Below are positions 36,125-44,317 of a DNA stretch of 44,317 nt, in pieces. Location: positions 1-44,317 of the forward strand of contig JAUXYG010000104.1 of NCBI GenBank assembly GCA_030694525.1, written 5' to 3'. The DNA is from Legionella sp. Lineage in GTDB: Bacteria; Pseudomonadota; Gammaproteobacteria; Legionellales; Legionellaceae. Positions within the stretch are counted from its first letter, which is position 1. Every line of letters begins with the position of its first letter. The notes beneath the pieces were generated by a model. The model saw nothing but the letters and a program-made list of their open reading frames with translations. It was not told the origin of the DNA and made no database searches. Made by a program: the position numbers and the translations under genes.

Positions 36125-37030
36125 TTACCACCCCTTATTTTCACAAATTAATTCATACGCTTTTCTAAGTTTATGAGTTTTATCATTAGCTAATTTTATC
36201 ATTTCCTCGGGTAAGCCCTGAGCAATTAATTTGTCGGGATGATTTCGACTTAACAAACGGCGATAAGCTCTTTTTACCTCTTGCTTTGTTGCTGTTGAAC
36301 TTATTTCAAGTAACGCAAAGGCATGATCAAGCGTGTTAAATGGTTTTGATTGTGGGCGATAATTATACTGTTGCCTACGGTTCTGGTTTTGATTCTGTTG
36401 GGAAGATTGTTGTTCTTGTCGAGATGCGTTTTCATATTCCTGCTGTGCCGTACTTTGGTAACTAAAATCCTCATAGAATCGATACTGTTTATGTAATGGA
36501 GCAAAACCAAGATAGCTAAAGATAGCGTCTAGAGCTTTAATTTTAGCCGCAGTAAGGCCATCAACCTGGGCTGCACGATATTGTATATCGATAAAAAGTT
36601 TGAGCAATTCCCGATTATCCCGACATGCACTCTGGAGCTGATTAAGTATCGTGTCTTTTTTAAAAGTAGTTAATTTACCTTGATTAAAAAAATGCTTTGC
36701 CAGAGCTTTTTGTTCTGAATTCAAACGCATTTCACTCATGAGTTGTTTTGCCATTTGAATTTCTTGCTCAGAAACCCTACCATCGGCCTTGGCAATATGC
36801 CCCATAATACTAAATGTAGCTTCAAAAAATATTTTTTGAACCGTCTGACGTTTCTCGGTATGATAAAGTAAATGAGGGTTGGAAAAGTGGCTTATTAAAC
36901 CTCTGTCAAAAAAATTACCCACCAAAATACCAAAAAAAGCACCTGCAGGACCACCAATCAAATAGCCGAAAATGGCTCCGAGTATTTTACCCCACCAGCT
37001 GTGTGTTTTAAAAAAATCGTTTAAATTCAT
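36125..37030 (-). CDS. djlA: Co-chaperone DjlA
   Basis: 301 residues. DjlA is a membrane-anchored DnaJ-type co-chaperone of DnaK. An N-terminal membrane segment (ILGAIFGYLIGGPAGAFFGI) is followed by a TerB-like domain (about 60-180) and a C-terminal J-domain (about 232-300) with helix KQEVKRAYRRLLSRN and the essential HPD tripeptide. A Gln/Asn-rich linker (QQEYENASRQEQQSSQQNQN) joins the two soluble domains. It is divergent from waaA. The length and architecture match the family. Confidence 0.95.
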   Translation of the reverse strand: MNLNDFFKTHSWWGKILGAIFGYLIGGPAGAFFGILVGNFFDRGLISHFSNPHLLYHTEKRQTVQKIFFEATFSIMGHIAKADGRVSEQEIQMAKQLMSEMRLNSEQKALAKHFFNQGKLTTFKKDTILNQLQSACRDNRELLKLFIDIQYRAAQVDGLTAAKIKALDAIFSYLGFAPLHKQYRFYEDFSYQSTAQQEYENASRQEQQSSQQNQNQNRRQQYNYRPQSKPFNTLDHAFALLEISSTATKQEVKRAYRRLLSRNHPDKLIAQGLPEEMIKLANDKTHKLRKAYELICENKGW

Positions 37031-37184
37031 TGGATACCTTAATCATCAACTTGGAATTATAACCAGTGGATCATTTATAAATAATCCATTGATACAGTAT
37101 AGCGTTTCATTCAATTGTAACATATCGCAAAAATATCGTATTTAGGTATATACTCTCCTTTTTTAGTTGTAGGGTACTACTTTA

Positions 37185-38453
37185 ATGCGGTTGGTTTATT
37201 CTTTCTTAATGTATTTACTTACTCCTTACTTACTTTTTCGATTATGGTGGAAAGGAAGGCATAGCCCCGAGTACAGAAAAAGAATCGGTGAGCGTTTTTC
37301 CTGGGATAAGGCAGATTCTGATCCTATAGATATCTGGATTCATGCTGTTTCTTTAGGAGAAGTGATTGCTGCAACCCCATTAATAGATTCCCTTTTGCAA
37401 AAAAAATATACGGTATTAATAACTACGATGACTCCTACAGGCTCAGCTCGAGTAAAAGACCGGTTTGGAGATAAAGTTGCTCATCGGTACATACCTTATG
37501 ACTTGCCGGGAATGATGAAACGTTTTTTTAAACACGTCAGGCCTAAAATTGGCATAGTCATGGAGACGGAGTTGTGGCCCAATTTGGTGTACCATGCTCA
37601 AGCCGCTAAGATCCCTTTGTTATTGGTTAATGCTCGTTTGTCCGAGCAATCTTTAAAGGGCTATTTGCGACTTAAATGGTTATTTAAACCTGTGCTTAAT
37701 AGCTTTTCTGCCATTTTAACGCAAAGTGATGATGATGCAGCCCGATTCAATGCTTTAGGAGCACGAGCGGGCCTGGTTCAGGTATTGGGCAATATTAAAT
37801 TTGATTTGCAAACAAATCCTTCATTTGGTGTTCCTTTTGATGAGTTTAAAAAATTGTGGGGAGCAGAGCGAGTGGTGGTTATTGCTGCCAGCACTCATGA
37901 GGGTGAGGAATCACAGATATTGAGCCATCTAAGAAGACTGCAAATGGCAATTCCCCAGGTGATTTTACTCATTGCTCCTCGGCATCCAGAACGGTTCACT
38001 TTGGTTTATCAGTTGGCTTGCAGATTGGGTTTTAACTGCGGATTGCGTAGTGATCCCAATTCGCTATCCTCTGTAAATGATGTCGTAGTTCTGGATAGTC
38101 TGGGTGAGCTAATGGGGTTTTATCAGTTGAGTGATTATGCCTTTGTTGGTGGCAGTCTGGTTCCTGTGGGGGGGCATAATGTATTAGAGCCTATTGCTTT
38201 ACAAGTCCCTGCTTTAAGTGGACACCACGTACACAATTTTAAAACCATTTGCCGAGATCTGGCCAATGCAAAAGCAATAGTTATTGTGAATAACAGTGCG
38301 GAATTAATAGATAGTATTATCAATCTCAATAAAAAACCTGCTCATAAGCAACAAATGATAAGTAATGCGACAAATGTATTGGAGCGTAATAAAGGTTCGA
38401 TTAATAAATATCTGCAAAAAATTGAATCAGAGCTGATGCAGACTTCATCTTAA
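37185..38453 (+). CDS. waaA: 3-deoxy-D-manno-octulosonic acid transferase (Kdo transferase)
   Basis: 422 residues. It transfers Kdo to lipid A precursor at the inner membrane during lipopolysaccharide synthesis (glycosyltransferase family 30). The N-terminal helix (YSFLMYLLTPYLLFRLWW) is the membrane anchor. Characteristic segments are IWIHAVSLGEVIAATPLI, GIVMETELWPNLV, IAASTHEGEE, IAPRHPER and GGSLVPVGGHNVLEP. Whether it adds one or two Kdo residues cannot be told here. Confidence 0.96.
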   Translation: MRLVYSFLMYLLTPYLLFRLWWKGRHSPEYRKRIGERFSWDKADSDPIDIWIHAVSLGEVIAATPLIDSLLQKKYTVLITTMTPTGSARVKDRFGDKVAHRYIPYDLPGMMKRFFKHVRPKIGIVMETELWPNLVYHAQAAKIPLLLVNARLSEQSLKGYLRLKWLFKPVLNSFSAILTQSDDDAARFNALGARAGLVQVLGNIKFDLQTNPSFGVPFDEFKKLWGAERVVVIAASTHEGEESQILSHLRRLQMAIPQVILLIAPRHPERFTLVYQLACRLGFNCGLRSDPNSLSSVNDVVVLDSLGELMGFYQLSDYAFVGGSLVPVGGHNVLEPIALQVPALSGHHVHNFKTICRDLANAKAIVIVNNSAELIDSIINLNKKPAHKQQMISNATNVLERNKGSINKYLQKIESELMQTSS

Positions 38454-38662
38454 GTACCTCACATTGATGCTTTCATTATTGTCATTGAGAGACTCCTATT
38501 TGTAATACACAATTTGGCTTGGTAAATTGGATTATACTGGGTCATATTTGGTATATTTAATTATTATCTGGTTTAATAGCATTAGCATGATAAGTAATTC
38601 GGTGCATTAATAATTGTTTGGTATTGGGGATTGTTCAATCATCCCATAGACAAGGATGGGTA

Positions 38663-39658
38663 ATGAGATTATTAATAGGTATTGGGTTAATCAGTTTATT
38701 CCTAACTTCTGTATTTGCTCATGAACAATGGTTAATATCTTCTCAATCGGTGAACGATTTATCACAATTAACACCCCCGTTAATGTTCTCCCAATGGAAT
38801 TTTTTAAATGCCTCGCTCTCCCTATTCGCTTTATTCGTCTTACTATTCTGGATTTATATTAACCACGTCACTTATCCCCGGTTAATTAAAAGAACGAATT
38901 TAGTTGCAATTGAGTGGAGTGTATTTTCGCTACGACTATGGCTAGGTCTTATGTTGATCCTATCCAGTTACGGTTTATTGCCCATGGCAGGAATCCCACC
39001 TTTAAAAGAGCCTACTTTATTTGCTTCAGATTTGTTAATTGGTTCTCTTCCTCCAATTTGGGTATTTTTACAGAAACTGGAATTATGGATGGGGGTATTT
39101 TTTGTAATTGGATTATTTATTCGTTTAAATGCACTCTTGCTGTTTTTATTAATTGGGCTGGCACTTTACTGGTTTGGCCTAGGGATGATGCAATACGCAG
39201 GATTTTATTTTGGGATTTGTTTGTTTTTAATCATTAATGGAAAAGAGAAAGAATATATTGATCCAAAAAAATTAGATCTTGCACCTTTATCGTTAGGATT
39301 ATTGCAATTATTAACGGGGTTAAATTTCATTTATTCTGCAATCATTATTAAATGGATGCAACCCAATATAGATATTTTTCTACTAAGACAAGCACATGCA
39401 TTTACCTTCGGACTTTCTTATCCGGTGTTTACTTTTATATTGCTCCTGGTTGAAATTATTATGGGATTTTTATTCATTTTAGGATGGCACCTGCGTTATA
39501 TTTCTATTATTTTTTTATTATTATTTATATTAATGAGTATTAATTTATCTGAAAATTTACTCGCTCATTGTTTCTTGTATGGAATATTTTCAGTATTTAT
39601 TATCCTTGATGGATATCCTTTGAGTATGTTAGTTAGAAAATATAAGAAGTATTTTTAA
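38663..39658 (+). CDS. Polytopic membrane protein, DoxX-like
   Basis: 331 residues from ATG 38663 (AAGGA upstream; an earlier ATG is in frame but lacks a site). A cleavable or uncleaved first helix (LLIGIGLISLFLTSVFA) is followed by about eight membrane helices. The repeated four-helix pattern around VFSLRLWLGLMLILSSYG and LLQLLTGLNFIYSAIIIKWM recalls DoxX/DoxD-type membrane proteins. The substrate or partner is unknown. It stands alone. Confidence 0.6.
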   Translation: MRLLIGIGLISLFLTSVFAHEQWLISSQSVNDLSQLTPPLMFSQWNFLNASLSLFALFVLLFWIYINHVTYPRLIKRTNLVAIEWSVFSLRLWLGLMLILSSYGLLPMAGIPPLKEPTLFASDLLIGSLPPIWVFLQKLELWMGVFFVIGLFIRLNALLLFLLIGLALYWFGLGMMQYAGFYFGICLFLIINGKEKEYIDPKKLDLAPLSLGLLQLLTGLNFIYSAIIIKWMQPNIDIFLLRQAHAFTFGLSYPVFTFILLLVEIIMGFLFILGWHLRYISIIFLLLFILMSINLSENLLAHCFLYGIFSVFIILDGYPLSMLVRKYKKYF

Positions 39659-39725
39659 GAAATAATTCATTAACCTTATAGGAATTGATTCTTTATATAA
39701 TAGAGCTGATTTTTAACAGAGATCA

Positions 39726-39757
39726 CTGGATACCGTGGACAAGCCACGGTACGTAGG
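39726..39757. repeat. Dispersed hairpin element (CTGGAT...ACGTAGG family)
   Basis: The flanks CTGGAT and ACGTAGG enclose a perfect 8-bp stem TACCGTGG / CCACGGTA with loop ACAAG (39731-39751). The same flanks, in reverse orientation, bracket the palindromes of the tandem array that follows, but with a different stem. Confidence 0.75.
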
Positions 39758-39942
39758 AATTTGGTTAAAATGCTGAGCTTCGGGAGATGTTTCGGAAATT
39801 ATAAAAATCTGTGACAATTGATGTTTTGATTAATTTCTAATCGTTTAGTGATTTATTAGAACATAGGGAAAAACCAGGATTATAAAAATTTCTCAACGCC
39901 CGAAATATATCTAATGTTTCGTCTCTATAAGAATTTACCAAC

Positions 39943-40651
39943 CCTACGTCCCTCGGCTCGACCGAGAGATCCAGGAATCAAAGTAAGAATTAGAAGCACA
40001 AATGTGGTATAAAGCTAATTTGAATACCATATCCTAAATGAATAACCTATCTGGTATTTAAACCCCTTTTTGGTATTTAACCCTTATTTGGTGTTTAAAC
40101 CCCTATTTGATATGTAATCCCTACGTCCCTCGGTTCGACCGAGTGATCCAGGAATTTAAGTAAGAATTAGAAGCACAAATGTGGTGTAAAGCTAATTTGA
40201 ATACCATATCCTAACATGAATAACCTATCTGGTATTTAAACCCCTATTTAGTATTTAAATCCCTATCTGATATGTAATCTCCTACGTCCCTCGGCTCGAC
40301 CGAGGGATCCAGGAATTTAAGTAAGAATTAGAAGTACAAATGTGGTGTAGAGCTAATTTGAATACCATATCCTAACATGAATAACCTATCTGGTATTTAA
40401 ACCCCTATTTGGTATTTAAACCCCTATTTGGTATTTAAATCCCTATCTGATATGTAATCCCCTACGTCCCTCGGCTCGACCGAGGGATCCAGTAATTTAA
40501 GTAAGAATTAGAAGCACAAATGTGGTGTAAAGCTAATTTGAATACCATATCCTAACATGAATAACCTATCTGGTATTTAACCCTTATTTGGTGTTTAAAC
40601 CCCTATTTGATATGTTATCCCTACGTCCCTCGGCTTGACCGAGGGATCCAG
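39943..40651. repeat. Nested tandem-repeat array (five hairpin units, ~160-180 bp period)
   Basis: Five copies of CCTACGTCCCTCGG begin at 39943, 40120, 40281, 40461 and 40620 (periods 177, 161, 180, 159). Each opens a palindrome TCCCTCGG-CTCGA-CCGAGGGA (some with one or two changes) followed by GATCCAGGAAT. Between them lies a conserved ~75-bp stretch (AAGTAAGAATTAGAAGCACA onward) and then two to four copies of a ~19-bp subrepeat, GGTATTTAAACCCCTATTT. Period differences equal about one subrepeat. No reading frame or CRISPR-like spacing is present. The rest of the 39659-40731 gap holds only the hairpin at 39726 and no gene. Confidence 0.95.
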
Positions 40652-40731
40652 GAATCTATGTAAGGACTAGAGATATAGATGGGGCGAAAAACTAATATGA
40701 ATAAACATCATAATCAGTGTTTCGCTCTTGA

Positions 40732-41208
40732 TTAAGAGCCTTGATTTTGACGCTCTTTGATTTCGGATAAAGTTTTACAGTCAATGCATAAAGTAGCAGT
40801 GGGTCTGGCTTCAAGACGTTTTAAACCAATCTCGATACCGCATGCTTCACAATACCCAAAATCATCATTTCTTAAACGTTCGAGGGCATCTTCAATTTTT
40901 TTAATTAGTTTTCTTTCCCGATCACGGGTTCTTAACTCGATACTAAATTCTTCTTCCTGGCTTGCACGATCAGAAGGATCTGGAAAATTAGCAGCTTCAT
41001 CCTTCATATGAGTAACCGTTCTATCTACTTCTTCCATTAATGATTGACGCCAGGCCAGCAGTATTTTTTCAATGTGTGCCAGCTGCTTTTCATTCATATA
41101 TTCTTCCCCTTCAGTTTCCTGATAGGGCGTAATTCCCATGCTACCTATTGCGTCGTTTTTCACGTTGTATGGTCTCTCATTGGTTTTATCAATTAATTGT
41201 ACTGTCAT
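40732..41208 (-). CDS. dksA: RNA polymerase-binding regulator DksA
   Basis: 158 residues from ATG 41208; an upstream in-frame start lacks support. DksA enters the RNA polymerase secondary channel and acts with ppGpp in the stringent response, which in Legionella helps control the switch to the transmissive phase. The coiled coil (about 45-125) carries the tip motif DPSDRAS with its Asp residues. The C-terminal four-cysteine zinc finger is CEACGIEIG...CIDCK. The N-terminal 35 residues are longer than in a minimal DksA but typical of the gammaproteobacterial form. Confidence 0.96.
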   Translation of the reverse strand: MTVQLIDKTNERPYNVKNDAIGSMGITPYQETEGEEYMNEKQLAHIEKILLAWRQSLMEEVDRTVTHMKDEAANFPDPSDRASQEEEFSIELRTRDRERKLIKKIEDALERLRNDDFGYCEACGIEIGLKRLEARPTATLCIDCKTLSEIKERQNQGS

Positions 41209-41297
41209 CCTGGTTCCATTTCCAAAATCAAATTCAATTTTGTATAAAATGGCATGGTATATCAAAAAACAGCTTTATCATCAACAAAATATTTATC

Positions 41298-42149
41298 TTA
41301 CTTTGCAACGTTATCTCGCCAACCACCACTGACTCGGTCAACTCCATTTAAATCCTGCCAACAATGTACGTTATTATATCCTATTTGTTTCATTATAGTG
41401 TTTATTGGGATTTTTTGATCAAATCCATGCTCCATTAAAAGCATTCCGCCCGGTAGCAGATAATTGTAACTATTTCTGATTATGTATTGTAGATCAGCTA
41501 ATCCATCTTGACCACTGGCTAGAGCACTTAGGGGTTCAAATCTTACATCACCCTGCGCGAGATGAGGATCATCTTTAGCAATATAGGGAGGATTGGAGAG
41601 TATGGCATGATAAGATTTTGGTGGAAGGGACTCAAACCAATCGGAATGAAAAAATTGGATATTGGTTATACCAAGATTAGTTGCATTTTCCCTGGCTATT
41701 TTTAATGCCTCAATGCTTATATCACAGGCAGTGATTTGCCACTGTGGCCTTTCGGTGGCTACAGCCAGAGCAACTGCGCCACTACCGGTTCCTAAATCTA
41801 AAATATGAGTTTCTGATGTGTCGGGAAGTAATTCTATAACCAGCTCAACCAGACGCTCTGTTTCATGGCGAGGAATTAAGGTATGGGGATTCACCTTTAG
41901 GCAAAGAGACCAGAATTCGCGGTGCCCGATAATATAAGCGATGGGTATTCCTCGCGCTCTTTGAGAAATTAAATGCAAATACCCTTTTAATTGATCGTCA
42001 CTCAGTAACTTATCTGGATGAGCATAAAGGTAGGCTCTATTTTTGCCCAATGAGTGCATTAATAAAATCTCGGCATCTAGTCGAGGTTCTGGGCTTTCGA
42101 CCTTAAGATGCTGCATGGCTTCGGTGAGTGCCATGCGAATATTAGTCAT
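41298..42149 (-). CDS. prmC: Peptide chain release factor N5-glutamine methyltransferase
   Basis: 283 residues from ATG 42149; a TTG at 42158 is an alternative start. PrmC methylates the GGQ glutamine of release factors. The N-terminal helical domain (about 1-75) binds the release factor; [14 protein letters not shown] (near 115) binds SAM and NPPYI (near 180) is the catalytic motif IV. It overlaps prfA, its substrate's gene, by 8 bp. Confidence 0.97.
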   Translation of the reverse strand: MTNIRMALTEAMQHLKVESPEPRLDAEILLMHSLGKNRAYLYAHPDKLLSDDQLKGYLHLISQRARGIPIAYIIGHREFWSLCLKVNPHTLIPRHETERLVELVIELLPDTSETHILDLGTGSGAVALAVATERPQWQITACDISIEALKIARENATNLGITNIQFFHSDWFESLPPKSYHAILSNPPYIAKDDPHLAQGDVRFEPLSALASGQDGLADLQYIIRNSYNYLLPGGMLLMEHGFDQKIPINTIMKQIGYNNVHCWQDLNGVDRVSGGWRDNVAK

Positions 42150-43230
42150 TTCGGCCAAGTTCGGCTAAAAGCTCTGCGTGATATTCCCGTTTTAAAGAAT
42201 CAATCACTAATGACAAATTACCCTCCATCACATCATTAAGCTGGTAAATCGTAAGATTTATTCGATGATCCGTTAATCGTCCCTGAGGGAAATTATAGGT
42301 GCGAATGCGTTCGGAGCGATCTCCAGTTCCCACCAATGATTTTCGTGTTTGCGCCTGTTCTTTTTTTTGTTTGCTTTGCTCCGCATCGAGGAGCCGTGAT
42401 TTAAGCAATGACATCGCCTTTGCCCGATTTTTATGTTGCGAGCGTTCATCCTGACACTCGACCACTACTCCTGTGGGAATATGGGTTATTCGAATTGCAG
42501 AGTCGGTCTTATTCACATGCTGTCCACCCGCACCCGAGGAACGATAAGTATCTATTCGTAAATCATCCGCATTTATTTGTATGTCATCAATTTCCTCCAC
42601 TTCGGGCATGATGGCGACAGTACAGGCAGAAGTATGGACCCGACCTTGTGATTCAGTTTCTGGCACGCGCTGTACGCGGTGTGCTCCAGATTCAAATTTT
42701 AATTGCGAATAAACGGCACTTCCCATGATGCGTGCTATGATTTCCTTATAACCCCCATGCTCGCCGTGATTCGCGCTGATTAATTCAAGTTGCCATCCCT
42801 GATTCTCAGCGTATCGACTGTACATACGGTATAAATCTCCGGCAAAAATAGCGGCTTCATCACCTCCAGTACCGGCTCGCACTTCCAGATAAATATTACG
42901 CTCATCATCGGGATCTTTAGGTATCAGGTGCCATTGTAACTCTTCATCTAAATCTTCAATCTGCTTTTTGGCTGCGTTTAATTCCTCTTCAGCCATCGAA
43001 GCGAGCTCTTTATCGTCACCGTTTAATAATTCTTCTAATGAAGCCAGATTATCTTTGGCTTCGAGATAGGATTCATAACAATGAGCAACCGGCTCGAGTT
43101 GTGCGTATTCTTTTGATAACGATTTAAATTGATTTTGATCAGCGATTACAGATGCTTCAGATAACAAGCGTCCGACTTCCTGAAAGCGTTCCAACATGTG
43201 CTGGAGTTTAAACTCAAGAGATTTCTTCAT
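42142..43230 (-). CDS. prfA: Peptide chain release factor 1
   Basis: 362 residues. RF1 reads UAA and UAG stop codons and triggers peptide release. The PxT recognition tripeptide appears as PET in [11 protein letters not shown], and the catalytic loop is [13 protein letters not shown]. The N-terminal coiled-coil domain and overall length are standard. It overlaps hemA by 17 bp and prmC by 8 bp in the conserved hemA-prfA-prmC order. Confidence 0.98.
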   Translation of the reverse strand: MKKSLEFKLQHMLERFQEVGRLLSEASVIADQNQFKSLSKEYAQLEPVAHCYESYLEAKDNLASLEELLNGDDKELASMAEEELNAAKKQIEDLDEELQWHLIPKDPDDERNIYLEVRAGTGGDEAAIFAGDLYRMYSRYAENQGWQLELISANHGEHGGYKEIIARIMGSAVYSQLKFESGAHRVQRVPETESQGRVHTSACTVAIMPEVEEIDDIQINADDLRIDTYRSSGAGGQHVNKTDSAIRITHIPTGVVVECQDERSQHKNRAKAMSLLKSRLLDAEQSKQKKEQAQTRKSLVGTGDRSERIRTYNFPQGRLTDHRINLTIYQLNDVMEGNLSLVIDSLKREYHAELLAELGRND

Positions 43231-44317
43231 AGGATGATTGGCACGTAGTAGTTGTATTAAAGAGGTATTGCGCTAAAGTAAGTAGATCCTCGCGCCCATC
43301 CCAGGCAATTTGTCTTAATCCGGAAGTTGGGTTATGCGTTAGTTTATTTACCAGGCGTTCGCTAAATTCATTTAAAACGCTGTCCTGGCTTTGGCCAGAT
43401 GACAGTTTTTTTAGGGCCCGTTGCAGTTCTTGTTTTGCCAGGTCTTGCATTTGGTTTCGATAATCGCAAATCACATCTTTCGCTCTAAGTGAGCGATGCC
43501 AACGAATGTAATTATCCAGCTCACCCTCAATCAGTTGTTCCGCTTGTAATGCTGCATGACGACGTTCATTCATGCCTTTTTCTATTTTTAATTGCAGGTC
43601 ATCCACATTATATAATACGACATTATTTAATTCATTTACATTACTTTCAATGTCTCGAGGAACAGATAAATCCAGTAAAAACATCGGTGCATGGTTGCGT
43701 TGTTCCAGCGCATGCTCCACCAGACTCTTGTTAATAAAAGGCAATGGGCACGCGGTCGCAGAAATCACTACATCAGCCTGACCCAGATATTGAGGTATAT
43801 CACCAATAGATAAAGTCTGCCCGCCAAAAACAGCAGCAAGTTTGTGTGCATTACCTGGTGTTCTGCTTGCGATCATAAATCGGTGTACCCCCTGCTGATG
43901 CAAATATTTTGCAACCAGAGAGGCTGTTTCACCAGAGCCGATTAGAAAGACATTTAGGGAGCTGTAATTTGAAAATAGTTGCCCGATTAATTGCACGGCA
44001 GCATAAGCTATGGATACAGGATTTGTACCAATACCACTTCGGGTTCTGATTCGTTTTGAAGCACTGAAAATGTATTCAAAAACGGGTCGCAATTGTGATT
44101 TAACACTACCCAGGCGACATGCGTGTTGATACGCCTGTTTCATTTGTCCTAAAATTTGTGGCTCACCTATCATCATAGAATCGAGCCCACTGGCAACACG
44201 AAGAGTATGTTTTATTCCTTCATTACCTTCGTGGAGATACCAGAAAGGAGTTAGTAGCTCTGGGGCGATCTGGTGCTCTTGGGCAAGCCACCGGGAGATA
44301 ACTTCTGGATTATGGGT
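43214..44317 (-). CDS. hemA: Glutamyl-tRNA reductase (N-terminus beyond window edge)
   Basis: 367 residues are visible and the frame continues past the right edge. The enzyme reduces glutamyl-tRNA(Glu) to glutamate-1-semialdehyde, the first step of tetrapyrrole synthesis by the C5 pathway. Family segments include [39 protein letters not shown], the NADPH-binding [15 protein letters not shown], and SVPRDIE. The catalytic cysteine region near residue 50 is outside the window. The C-terminal dimerisation helices are present. It is the first gene of the hemA-prfA-prmC unit here. Confidence 0.97.
   Translation of the reverse strand, partial: THNPEVISRWLAQEHQIAPELLTPFWYLHEGNEGIKHTLRVASGLDSMMIGEPQILGQMKQAYQHACRLGSVKSQLRPVFEYIFSASKRIRTRSGIGTNPVSIAYAAVQLIGQLFSNYSSLNVFLIGSGETASLVAKYLHQQGVHRFMIASRTPGNAHKLAAVFGGQTLSIGDIPQYLGQADVVISATACPLPFINKSLVEHALEQRNHAPMFLLDLSVPRDIESNVNELNNVVLYNVDDLQLKIEKGMNERRHAALQAEQLIEGELDNYIRWHRSLRAKDVICDYRNQMQDLAKQELQRALKKLSSGQSQDSVLNEFSERLVNKLTHNPTSGLRQIAWDGREDLLTLAQYLFNTTTTCQSSYEEIS

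Noticed and set aside
36301..36510. Reverse-strand ORF inside djlA
   Set aside because: It is an alternative frame of the J-domain linker region with no features of its own.
39943..40651. CRISPR array
   Set aside because: The intervals are 160-180 bp and conserved between units, not unique 30-40 bp spacers.

Overview
The window looks like part of a Legionella chromosome. It is AT-rich gammaproteobacterial DNA. It carries tdk next to two paralogous MFS transporters of the Legionella PhtC/PhtD type and deoB, plus djlA, waaA, dksA and a hemA-prfA-prmC operon. One 476-residue protein (26734-28164) has the glutamate-rich C-terminus expected of a Dot/Icm substrate. The genus call is inference from gene content; no rRNA or intact tRNA is present.

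Layout. (1) 1-7510 is the right end of one integrative element: the C-terminus of an ArdA-like antirestriction protein, a complete type I restriction-modification operon (hsdR-hsdM-hsdS), and a tyrosine integrase next to an attachment site that copies the 3' part of a tRNA, most like tRNA-Pro(GGG). (2) 7511-20274 is a second, decayed element between that site and a second copy of the tRNA 3' end, with a broken sister integrase at its right edge. It holds an esterase, several pseudogenes, a broken toxin-antitoxin pair and, intact, a peptide natural-product operon. (3) 20275-25600 has small accessory genes, a possible third attachment-site relic, a divergent peptide-deformylase-like protein, two methyltransferases (one frameshifted) and a proline iminopeptidase. 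(4) 25605-44317 is mostly core genome: a polysaccharide deacetylase, the effector candidate, thymidine salvage (tdk-phtC-phtD-deoB), heat-shock protease hslVU, djlA, waaA, a membrane protein, a 0.7-kb nested tandem-repeat array, dksA, and the reverse-strand hemA-prfA-prmC operon.

The most interesting system is at 10680-16558. Two small genes encode 53- and 56-residue peptides with similar leaders ending in Ser-Gly-Gly and Thr/Asp/Glu-rich cores. They are followed by a terminator-like hairpin, an ATP-grasp ligase of the microviridin/graspetide type, a secreted HEAT-repeat-like protein, an HlyD-type adaptor, and an ABC exporter with an N-terminal C39 peptidase. Together this reads as a complete pathway: precursor, side-chain cross-linking, leader cleavage at Gly-Gly, export. 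Directly upstream lie a PLP-decarboxylase relic and an ABC-ATPase relic, suggesting the locus was once larger.

Several genes are broken. Three breaks (two in the toxin, one in a methyltransferase) are repaired exactly by adding one base to an A/T homopolymer, so sequencing error must be excluded before treating them as biological.
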